Below the pieces are notes generated by a model. The model did not search any database and was not told where the DNA came from. It saw only the letters and a program-made list of their open reading frames with translations. The translations under genes and the position numbers were made by a program. Of a stretch of DNA of 30,346 nt, positions 23,900-30,346 are shown piece after piece. The DNA comes from Magnetococcales bacterium (GTDB lineage: Bacteria > Pseudomonadota > Magnetococcia > Magnetococcales > DC0425bin3), in the NCBI GenBank assembly GCA_015229045.1, contig JADGCJ010000009.1, positions 1-30,346 of the forward strand. Direction: 5' to 3'. The stretch's first letter is position 1. Each line of letters starts with the position of its first letter.

Positions 23900-24862
23900 T
23901 CAGGGAGAGCTGACCGGGGTTTCCAGCATGGCTTGAAGGACGGCGCTCCATCCCTGACCTATGTTGCGCAGATTGTACCCCCCACCCCCAACCGCAACAA
24001 CACGACCATGCCCCAGCTCTTCGGCCAATTGGCACAAAGAGGCCGTTGCATGGGCATGCGGGGCGAGCGAATAGCGCATATGGGTAATCGGATCCCCGTC
24101 AATGGAGTCGGCACCACACTGCAAAATGATGAACTCTGGACGGGTCTCGCGCATCAAGGCCTCAACCTTGGGCCACTCCTGGAAAAAATGGGTATCGTTG
24201 GCAAACGGGGGCAGTGGAATATTGACTTTTGTTCCGGCGGCGGCGTCCTTGCCGGTCTCGTGGGCATGGCCGGTGCCAGGGTAGAGAAACTGCCCATCTT
24301 CATGCAAGTCGGCAAAAATGAGATCGGGATCAGCCTCGAAGGGGTAGAAGACGCCATCCCCGTGGTGGGCATCGATATCGACGTAGGCGATGCGCTTCAA
24401 CCCATACTTCTGGCGCAGGACCATAATGGCCACGCCCGGATCATTGAAGACACAAAATCCGCCCGCCCGCTCCGGTCGGGCGTGATGCAGCCCGGCGATG
24501 GGGATCAATCCGCGCCGAAACCGACCCTGCATGATGCCATCCACAGCGGCGAGGGTCGAGCCGACCACGTAGGAGGCCGCCTCGTAGACACCGACGAAGG
24601 CCGGGGTGTCGCCATAATCCAGATACCCCTTGCCAGTCACCGACTGGCGCTTCACCTGTTCGACATAGGCGGGCTTGTGAAACAGTTCGATGGTCTCCCG
24701 GTTGGCCTGCACAGGCTCCTGCACCGAAGCGCGCAGATGCAGTCCCTGACGCTGGGCCTCGCTCCAAAAGGCATCCTGCCGCTGAGGCCCAAAGGGATGG
24801 CCATCTCCAAAGCCATAGCGCCCGAGGTTGTCGCCAACGTATAAGCAAACGGGGATATCCAT
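23900..24862 (-). CDS. Histone deacetylase-family (AcuC-like) deacylase
   Basis: Zinc-dependent deacylase of the HDAC/AcuC/acetylpolyamine amidohydrolase family. The 320-residue protein has GFGDGHPFGPQR at the N-terminus. The catalytic double His is in GLHHARPERAGGFCVFND, the zinc ligands are in DIDAHHGDGV, and the second Asp motif is CGADSIDGDPITHM. The glycine loop VVAVGGGGYN near the end is also present. All catalytic residues appear intact. ATG 24862 follows the rquA stop by eight bases, so the two are co-transcribed. AcuC in Bacillus reactivates acetylated acetyl-CoA synthetase, and a PrpE whose lysine motif could be so modified is in this window. Acetoin or polyamine substrates are equally possible. 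Confidence 0.88.
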   Translation of the reverse strand: MDIPVCLYVGDNLGRYGFGDGHPFGPQRQDAFWSEAQRQGLHLRASVQEPVQANRETIELFHKPAYVEQVKRQSVTGKGYLDYGDTPAFVGVYEAASYVVGSTLAAVDGIMQGRFRRGLIPIAGLHHARPERAGGFCVFNDPGVAIMVLRQKYGLKRIAYVDIDAHHGDGVFYPFEADPDLIFADLHEDGQFLYPGTGHAHETGKDAAAGTKVNIPLPPFANDTHFFQEWPKVEALMRETRPEFIILQCGADSIDGDPITHMRYSLAPHAHATASLCQLAEELGHGRVVAVGGGGYNLRNIGQGWSAVLQAMLETPVSSP

Positions 24863-24870
24863 GCTTCTAC

Positions 24871-25635
24871 CTATCGGGTAACAACCAGTTTCTGGTAAAG
24901 ACCGCCAAAGTAGGTCTCCTTGCGGATACCATGAATGGGCATATCCCTGGGAATCCAGTCGGTAATCTCCTGCCGCCACATCTCCAGGGCGAAAGGCTCC
25001 AGGGCGGTCAGTATGGGAATCATGACATACCTGAACGGATTGACCAGACTGGGCTCATGGTAGTCCATGAAGATCACCTTACCCCCCGGGCGGGCGACTC
25101 GCAAGGCCTCTTGAACGGTCCGGGAACGTGCCTCGGTGGGTTGTTCGTGGAGAAGAAAAAAGACCACGACGTTGTCATAGCTGGCATCGGCGAAAGAGAG
25201 GCTGGTCGCGTCCTGATGGTGGAGCTGGACCTGGGTGTGAACTCCGAGTTTGCGTTGCAGATTTTCCAGCTGCACCGGGGCCACATCCACCACATCCAGG
25301 GAAGCCCCCGGAGAGAGGCGGCGCGCTACCTCCTGGGTGAAATCGCCGTAGACACAGGCCAATTGCAAGGTATCGCCGGAGATCGCGGAACCAATCTCCG
25401 CGAGCGCGGCGTTGCGCAAATCGACAAAATTGCCCCAGAGAATCATATTGACGATCCACTGGCGCTCAAAAAAACGTACCCCGGTCGGATGCAGATAGGC
25501 CCACCAATAGGTATCAGTCAAATATTTGGGCAGCACGACCTCCTTGGAAACACGGAACGACGCAGAAATATCCTCCGTACTTCCAGAAATCGACAAGCCC
25601 GGGCCGGACAGTTCCATGGTGGTCGGCTTATCCAT
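24871..25635 (-). CDS. rquA: Rhodoquinone biosynthesis protein RquA
   Basis: RquA converts ubiquinone to rhodoquinone by replacing a methoxy group with an amino group, allowing fumarate reduction under anoxia. The 254-residue protein has a class I methyltransferase-like fold with RquA-specific strings: LPKYLTDTYWWAYLHPTGVR, FERQWIVNMILWGNFVDLR, and FFLLHEQPTEARSRTVQEAL. Later come RPGGKVIFMDYHEPSLVNP and EPFALEMWRQEI. SAM motif I is altered to LQLACVYGDFT rather than D/E-x-G-x-G-x-G, as known for RquA and unlike UbiE. ATG 25635 follows GGGGATGA; an upstream TTG at 25659 is the alternative. Its ubiquinone substrate is supplied by the pathway that includes UbiG here. The call is from recalled family motifs and is confident. 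Confidence 0.88.
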   Translation of the reverse strand: MDKPTTMELSGPGLSISGSTEDISASFRVSKEVVLPKYLTDTYWWAYLHPTGVRFFERQWIVNMILWGNFVDLRNAALAEIGSAISGDTLQLACVYGDFTQEVARRLSPGASLDVVDVAPVQLENLQRKLGVHTQVQLHHQDATSLSFADASYDNVVVFFLLHEQPTEARSRTVQEALRVARPGGKVIFMDYHEPSLVNPFRYVMIPILTALEPFALEMWRQEITDWIPRDMPIHGIRKETYFGGLYQKLVVTR

Positions 25636-25970
25636 CAACTCATCCCCGGTTCTAGGCAAACATTGGTTGCCGCCTGTCTACGCTGACAGAAGGCACGATG
25701 GAACCCCTTGTTTCAACCAACCCTCACGGATGGGAAGAGTCTTCCTCCACCCTCCCACCATGAGAGTCGCTGCACGACTTTCACGGCAACTTCCGACACC
25801 AACCCTCTTCGCCGATGGTCCGGCGACCCGCCACACCGGGCGGCGCCCCCTTCCCGCTCTCCCCCTCAACACCGATTTTCGCAAAAAGAGGCTTTTGTGG
25901 TTTTAGAGGAGATAAAGTTATATTGCAACGGACAGTCGCAAAGAAAGGCGCATTTTTGTCGCCCGGGCGC
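25636..25970. other. 335-base gap upstream of rquA
   Basis: The gap lies between the stop of the Hsp70-like gene and rquA, both on the minus strand, so it should hold the rquA promoter. On the minus strand TTGCAA at about 25925-25920 and TAAAAC 17 bases later is a weak candidate. An A/T-rich patch (25889-25925) is the only compositional break. No gene and no strong hairpin were found. Confidence 0.4.
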
Positions 25971-28844
25971 TCAACCCAGCGTCATGGACTCCTGGTGGAC
26001 CACCGTTTCCGGACGCTTGAGAATCTGCTCCACCGATTCCGCCAGGGCCACTTCGATCCGATTGGGGGTGACTGCCTGCACGAAGAGGCGTTTGTCGTCG
26101 CTGCCCGGGGGAAGGGTAAGAATTTTCTCCTGCGTCTCCCGGGCACCACGGCGCAGGGTGCCAAACCCGGCCTGGGGTGAGGTGGTCAAAACCATGACAA
26201 AGGCCCCCCGGGTGGGAACACCCAGTTCGTGCCAAACCTGATAGGGGGCATTCTGCTTGAGAACCGCCTGGAACATGCCCCCCTTCAGGCGACCGACAAA
26301 ATAGCGAAAGGGCGCTTCGCCGACAGGATTCTCTGCATCCGGACCGATGGCCAGCAGGGTCTCGCCGGGGATCAGTTTCAGCAAACCGATGGCCACGCCG
26401 GTCTTGGCCGTGGGGCTGTAGGGGTTGTCCGGATCCCCCTGCGGCGGGCGATGGACGATGAAACGGGCGAAGGGAATGCTCTGCCGAACCTTGTCGAGCG
26501 TGGCATTCTTGTTGATGCCGCACAGGGGAGGCTCCCATTTGTACATGCGTTCCTGGAGGATGGTGGCAAACAGGGCCTGCACGAGCAGAGACCGGCTCGA
26601 ATTGCCGGCCTGGAGAATATGCACCTCCTGGGGCTGCACACCCCGGTTGGCGAAGGCCTGGGTCATGGCCATGAAGAACCGTTCGATCCCCTTGCCCACC
26701 CGCTGCACCAGAAAGTGATTCAGGCGGTTGCGATTGACCAGAAGCGGAACCTGGACCCGGTCGCGATCCCGATTCAGCAGTTCCACCTCCACTGAAAAGG
26801 TCGCCCCTCCGCCTTGAAAGCAATCGGTGGCAGGATCGACGCGAAAGTCGGTGTCGATGATCGCCTGATTGAGAAGATCACCAATGGTGTCGGAAAGGCG
26901 TCGCCGCCGCACCTGATCGGTTTGGGGATCGGCGGTCTGTTCATCCTCGACCTGCCATTGAAAATCTTCCCACAGGGGGCGCACCTTGGCCATCATCAAC
27001 GCCGTGTTGGTGCGAGCGACGTGGGAGTGATCCAGAAAGGGTTCGTGGCCGGGGAAAATTTCCGCCTCCGGTGGCAGGGAAAAGGGAATGTGATGCTCCC
27101 GACACACCTCCAGGTTGTCCAAAAAAGTCAGGTAGACCAGGTTGGCGATGAGATTCTCCCCGCCCAGGTACATGTCACCGCTGGCGCCAAAATGCTTGAT
27201 GACCCTCTCATACCCCTGATGCTCTTCATCCGGGGTGGGCAGACGATAGACGCCGAAGTCAAAATCGGTGCTGCCGCCACCAAAGTCAAACACCGCATAG
27301 GCGGCCCCCTCGGAGGTGGGATCGATGCCCAGCTCTTCCAGGGCGCAGGCGGCGTAGGCGGCGGGTTCCGAGGCCTCTTCCCGGACGCGAAATCTGGTCA
27401 GTTTGGGACTCGCCAGCAGAGAGAGCGGCAGACTGCGCTGCAAACCACGCGCAAAGGCAGCCAGAATCTTTTGTCGCGCCGCCCGGGGATAGGTGATGGG
27501 AAAGGTCATGAAATAATCGAGGAACAGACCATTGGAGCGATGGTTGATGAAGAGTCCGAGATAGTAGGCGTAGAGTTCGATGGGATCGAAAGGATCCTCT
27601 TCGGCAACGGTGACGGGTTCTCCGGCCACCGGCATGGGGCTGCCTTTGGGGGAGAGGACGATTTCGGTCTCGGTGGCCTGATCGGTGATGCGCAAAGGTT
27701 GATCGGTGGAGGCAGTCAGGGGCCACTGCTTGAAGCCGGTCAGAATGCTGGCCACAATGCGCTGGTCGGCCTCATTGGCCCGCAGCTGGCTGAGAGCGGC
27801 ATGGGAAAAATGAAAATCCTCCCAGCGGGTCAGGGGTCGATAGGCTTCGCTGTTCCACACCTTGAGCAGGTTGGGCAGATGGATGAAGGCCAGGACCGTC
27901 GGATTCTGGTAATCTTCCGGGGTGGGTTTGCGGAAAAAATCCATCATGCCGACGCGGAGCAGGCGGGTTTTGCCATGTTCCCGGCAGGCCACCACCGTCG
28001 ATGAGGTGCCAAAATCGATGGCCACCACCCCTTCGCGGAGATCAAGTTCCGGATTGCGCGCCTCCCAGGGGGTTTCCAGGGTGACTTCGCTCCACTTGCC
28101 AACAGAGGGTTGGCGAGGATGATAGAGTTCCCACAACCCCTTGCCCATATCATAGAGGGTGGAGGGTTCCAGGACCGGCAGACGTGCCCGCAGATAATCC
28201 CCTTCCAGGAGGTGTTGTTGCAGGGCTTGCAGGGAGGGCGGCGAGGGTGGCTGCCCCTCCCCTTTTTTGCCCAATTCGATGGTGAGATCGTAGAGTTCCT
28301 GGAGTTTTTCCCGCACCCCCTCGATCCCCTGTGGAATCAGCGAGTGGGCAACGATGAAGGCAAAAATATCGCGCTGGGCGACGCGGTGCAGAGGCAGGAT
28401 GGCGTGGCTGCCCTGGGCCACGCCGACGGTGCCGCTGCCCAGATGGAGTGTCTGGTAGCCTTTGCCCTCCGGGGCAGGTGTTGCGGAGAGAAAACTGGCA
28501 TCCCTGAGCTTGCCGATTTGAAAGATGCTCTCGCCAACCAGGGTCTGGAGCTGTTCCAGGGCGGGCATCTCCCAGGCCTGGAAGGTGTAGACTTTCAGCT
28601 TGGCGACATATTTGAACATCTCTTCCGGTTCGGCCTGAAAGTCATAGAGCAGCCACAGACTGTTGAGCTGATTGTCAAAGTAAAAGAGCGGCTGTTTTTC
28701 AAACGACACAAAGCGTTGTCGCTGCAACAGGGTCAGGGTCTCTTGACGCAGGGCACGCAGTTGCTGTTTGGCAGCGTCATCGACCCTGGGTTGCAACTGG
28801 GGAACGAGCCGTTCCTGCTGGATCCAGATTTTGGTGACCTTCAT
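25971..28844 (-). CDS. Large Hsp70/actin-fold ATPase with N-terminal extension, unknown role
   Basis: A 957-residue protein. Residues 1-270 are unassigned, with coiled-coil-like Gln/Leu-rich parts and LYDFQAEPEEMFKYV. At about 270 an Hsp70-type ATPase domain begins: phosphate-1 motif VVAIDFGTSSTVVACREHGK with D277, phosphate-2 motif AVFDFGGGSTDFDFG with D520, and a likely adenosine motif ILQAGNSSRSLLVQAL near 745. A large insert separates the two phosphate motifs. The last 200 residues show no DnaK substrate-binding lid. The family SrfB also has an actin-like ATPase and similar size, but its ATPase motif is N-terminal, so identity with SrfB is doubtful. The start ATG 28844 follows GGAAGAGAG. 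It is preceded at 43 bases by a 132-residue gene on the same strand, a probable partner. Confidence 0.75.
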   Translation of the reverse strand: MKVTKIWIQQERLVPQLQPRVDDAAKQQLRALRQETLTLLQRQRFVSFEKQPLFYFDNQLNSLWLLYDFQAEPEEMFKYVAKLKVYTFQAWEMPALEQLQTLVGESIFQIGKLRDASFLSATPAPEGKGYQTLHLGSGTVGVAQGSHAILPLHRVAQRDIFAFIVAHSLIPQGIEGVREKLQELYDLTIELGKKGEGQPPSPPSLQALQQHLLEGDYLRARLPVLEPSTLYDMGKGLWELYHPRQPSVGKWSEVTLETPWEARNPELDLREGVVAIDFGTSSTVVACREHGKTRLLRVGMMDFFRKPTPEDYQNPTVLAFIHLPNLLKVWNSEAYRPLTRWEDFHFSHAALSQLRANEADQRIVASILTGFKQWPLTASTDQPLRITDQATETEIVLSPKGSPMPVAGEPVTVAEEDPFDPIELYAYYLGLFINHRSNGLFLDYFMTFPITYPRAARQKILAAFARGLQRSLPLSLLASPKLTRFRVREEASEPAAYAACALEELGIDPTSEGAAYAVFDFGGGSTDFDFGVYRLPTPDEEHQGYERVIKHFGASGDMYLGGENLIANLVYLTFLDNLEVCREHHIPFSLPPEAEIFPGHEPFLDHSHVARTNTALMMAKVRPLWEDFQWQVEDEQTADPQTDQVRRRRLSDTIGDLLNQAIIDTDFRVDPATDCFQGGGATFSVEVELLNRDRDRVQVPLLVNRNRLNHFLVQRVGKGIERFFMAMTQAFANRGVQPQEVHILQAGNSSRSLLVQALFATILQERMYKWEPPLCGINKNATLDKVRQSIPFARFIVHRPPQGDPDNPYSPTAKTGVAIGLLKLIPGETLLAIGPDAENPVGEAPFRYFVGRLKGGMFQAVLKQNAPYQVWHELGVPTRGAFVMVLTTSPQAGFGTLRRGARETQEKILTLPPGSDDKRLFVQAVTPNRIEVALAESVEQILKRPETVVHQESMTLG

Positions 28845-28887
28845 GGAGAGGTCTCTCTTCCGTTGCTTGTCGTGGAAATGGCCAAGA

Positions 28888-29286
28888 CTACTCCCGCACC
28901 TCTTCGCCGATGTGCAGGATGGTCACATCGGGCCAGACCGGGTGGATGGCGGCCAGAATGTCGCGCACGGCGCGGGGGGGATCGTTGTGATCGGCGTAAT
29001 CGGCCATGGCGACATCGGCGCGCATGCCGAACAGGGGCCATTCGCCAACATCGTCGAGGTAGGCTTTGGCCAGGGCATAGGCCCAATGCGGCAGGTCGGC
29101 CTGGTCGTCGAGGTAGGCGGTATGGCACTGTCGATCATTATCTGGTCCCTCCTCGATGCTGACGACCCAGCGTGCCTTCGGGGAGTCCACATGGCTCGCG
29201 AGCCACTCCGGCGGCCTCTCCCGACCGATGGCCAGCCAGCGTTGATGGCGCTCTTCCCACGGCGTGGGGATCTCTTCTGCATTCAT
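28888..29286 (-). CDS. 132-residue acidic protein upstream of Hsp70-like ATPase
   Basis: A small, acidic, soluble protein with no signal or membrane segment. It begins MNAEEIPTPWEERHQRWLAI and contains ARWVVSIEEGPDND, AYLDDQADLPHWAYALAKAY, a Pro-Leu-Phe-Gly-Met stretch and VRDILAAIHPVWPDVTILHI. Trp and Asp are frequent. ATG 29286 has AGAGGA upstream. It is the first gene of the minus-strand run, 43 bases before the Hsp70-like gene, and faces the divergent Rpn gene. No family was recognised. Co-transcription suggests an adaptor, nucleotide-exchange or substrate-delivery role for the ATPase, which is inference only. Confidence 0.7.
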   Translation of the reverse strand: MNAEEIPTPWEERHQRWLAIGRERPPEWLASHVDSPKARWVVSIEEGPDNDRQCHTAYLDDQADLPHWAYALAKAYLDDVGEWPLFGMRADVAMADYADHNDPPRAVRDILAAIHPVWPDVTILHIGEEVRE

Positions 29287-29496
29287 GGCGGGTGATCCTC
29301 TGGTCGCTCTGTCAGCGGGGATCCCTCTTGCGCGTCAGGCCCCCGCACATCCACTGCACAGGCTCCGATCATAGCCAAAAAACCTTTGCGTTCAAGGTAT
29401 CCAAGCAAAGGCATCATCAATTTTGAAGTCGAGGGTAAGGCCGGATATACACCTTTGGGGGTGGATTGGGAGAAAAAGGGGTGATACAACCACGCC

Positions 29497-30346
29497 ATGG
29501 ACACCCATGACCTCGGCTATGCCAAGCTCTTTTCCCATGCCCGGATGATACAAGATCTGGTGAGTGGATTTGTCCACGAGGGTTGGGTGGAGGGGTTGGA
29601 CTTTTCCACCTTGGAAAAGGTGAACCCGATCTACGTGAGCGATGATTTTCGCAAGCGGATTGACGATCTGGTGTGGAAAATCCGCTGGCAGGGTATGGAC
29701 CGATGGCTGTACATCTACCTGATTCTGGAGCCACAATCGACCGTCGATGAAATCATGGCCCTGCGCACGGACCTGTACACGAAGCTGCTCTATCAGGATT
29801 TGCGCCACTCCGGGCAGGTTTTGCCAGGCGAAAAATTTCCACCTGTGGTGCCCATTGTGTTGTATAATGGGAAAAAGCGATGGTCGGCGGCGTTGGATAT
29901 CGCTGACCTGATTGCAGCGTCACCACCCGGCCTGGAACCCTACCGCCCCCACATGCGCTACCTGCTGGTGGACGAACACCGCTACCAGGAGAGCGACTTG
30001 AAATCGATGCCGAACGTGGTCGCGGCGTTGTTCAGATTGGAAAAAGGCCGCAAGCTGGAAGATCTGCGGCAGGTGGTCCAAGAACTGGATGCGTGGTTAC
30101 AGGAACCGCAGCAGGAGGAGTTGCGGCGGACGTTTGCCAACTGGTTGGTGCGCATCCTGTTGCCAAGATTGTCAAAAAAAAACCCCGCCATCCCGGAGTC
30201 CATTCCGGAAGTCAACGATTTGCTGGAGGTACGCACCATGCTGGCCGAAACCGTGGAAGAGTGGACCAGGGAGTGGGAACAAAAAGGCCTCCAAAAAGGC
30301 CTCCAAAAAGGCCTCCAAAAAGGCCTCCAAAAAGGCCTCCAAAAAG
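29497..30346 (+). CDS. Rpn-family recombination-promoting nuclease / putative transposase, 3' end missing
   Basis: The open frame starts at ATG 29497 (MDTHDLGYAKLFSHARMIQD) and runs off the window without a stop, giving at least 283 residues. It has the Rpn/Transposase_31 pattern: HDLGYAKLFSH, LVSGFVHEGWVEGLDFSTLE, DDFRKRIDDLVWKIRW, then WLYIYLILEPQSTVDEIMAL, where D...ExQ is the PD-(D/E)XK core, and PPVVPIVLYNGKKRWSAA. Rpn proteins of E. coli are DNA endonucleases that raise RecA-independent recombination; many relatives are annotated as transposases. The C-terminus ends in KGLQ repeats, which are common in this family. A GGGGTGA site lies about 12 bases upstream. It is divergent from the 132-residue gene. 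Confidence 0.85.
   Translation, partial: MDTHDLGYAKLFSHARMIQDLVSGFVHEGWVEGLDFSTLEKVNPIYVSDDFRKRIDDLVWKIRWQGMDRWLYIYLILEPQSTVDEIMALRTDLYTKLLYQDLRHSGQVLPGEKFPPVVPIVLYNGKKRWSAALDIADLIAASPPGLEPYRPHMRYLLVDEHRYQESDLKSMPNVVAALFRLEKGRKLEDLRQVVQELDAWLQEPQQEELRRTFANWLVRILLPRLSKKNPAIPESIPEVNDLLEVRTMLAETVEEWTREWEQKGLQKGLQKGLQKGLQKGLQK
30281..30346 (+). repeat. 12-bp tandem repeat encoding KGLQ
   Basis: The unit aaaaaggcctcc is repeated without error 5.5 times and continues past the window end. It is in frame with the Rpn-family gene and encodes Lys-Gly-Leu-Gln units. The perfect identity implies recent slippage, and it probably stopped the assembly. Confidence 0.95.

Noticed and set aside
26814..28004. 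Long plus-strand open frame (396 codons) inside the Hsp70-like gene
   Set aside because: It lies antisense to a protein with clear ATPase motifs, has Gly/Ile-rich shadow composition and no recognisable domain.
29283..29504. Minus-strand open frame of 73 codons in the gap before the Rpn gene
   Set aside because: It overlaps the starts of both flanking genes, has no domain and no ribosome-binding site. A plus-strand frame ending WEKKG at about 29484 was equally unconvincing.
30281..30346. CRISPR-like direct repeats
   Set aside because: The 12-bp units are contiguous with no spacers and are in frame in a coding sequence.

Overview
The window (30,346 bases, roughly 55-60% G+C by eye) is bacterial chromosomal DNA, and probably a whole contig. 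It opens inside a short inverted copy of its own sequence and closes inside a 12-bp tandem repeat, both typical of assembly breaks. The gene set is proteobacterial: ubiquinone methyltransferase UbiG, rhodoquinone enzyme RquA, a Tat-exported cell-wall amidase, HD-GYP and PilZ proteins, and Rpn-family and coiled-coil PD-(D/E)XK proteins. The overall flavour resembles Magnetococcales or another deep alphaproteobacterial relative. That placement is inferred from gene style and was not tested by any search.

Layout. 1-520: accessory debris on the minus strand, with the 5' end of a coiled-coil gene cut by an inverted junction and a broken HicB-like antitoxin. 518-4265: a pilin-like protein fused to a LamG domain, an RluD-type pseudouridine synthase, a small membrane protein divergent from it, and UbiG. 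4498-7417: an AmiC-like amidase and, convergent to it, a propionyl-CoA synthetase flanked by two copies of a roughly 150-175 bp direct repeat. 7800-11084: a two-gene operon for alpha-glucan synthesis through maltose-1-phosphate (GlgM-type transferase and GlgE). 11166-15580: a metallo-beta-lactamase-fold protein with two cyclic-nucleotide-binding-like domains, then a PAS-PAS-GAF-HD-GYP protein. 16121-19120: TyrRS, a flavin-reductase-like protein, and a nuclease-fold protein on a heptad/hendecad coiled coil.

19231-29286 is one long minus-strand run. In order of transcription it holds a 132-aa protein, a 957-aa Hsp70/actin-fold ATPase, RquA, a histone-deacetylase-like (AcuC-type) enzyme, uroporphyrinogen-III methyltransferase, a dihydrolipoamide acyltransferase (E2), a 74-aa small protein, a GmhA-like SIS isomerase, an HAD phosphatase and a PilZ protein. 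A divergent Rpn-family nuclease/transposase gene runs off the right end.

How the parts fit. UbiG completes ubiquinone and RquA converts ubiquinone to rhodoquinone, which points to fumarate-reducing anaerobic respiration. PrpE, E2 and the AcuC-like deacylase belong to acyl-CoA metabolism and its control by lysine acylation. GlgM and GlgE build storage glucan. The HD-GYP and PilZ proteins belong to cyclic-di-GMP signalling. The least explained parts are the Hsp70-like ATPase with its small partner, the metallo-beta-lactamase/double cNMP protein, and the coiled-coil nuclease family. No rRNA, tRNA, CRISPR array, prophage or complete insertion sequence was seen.
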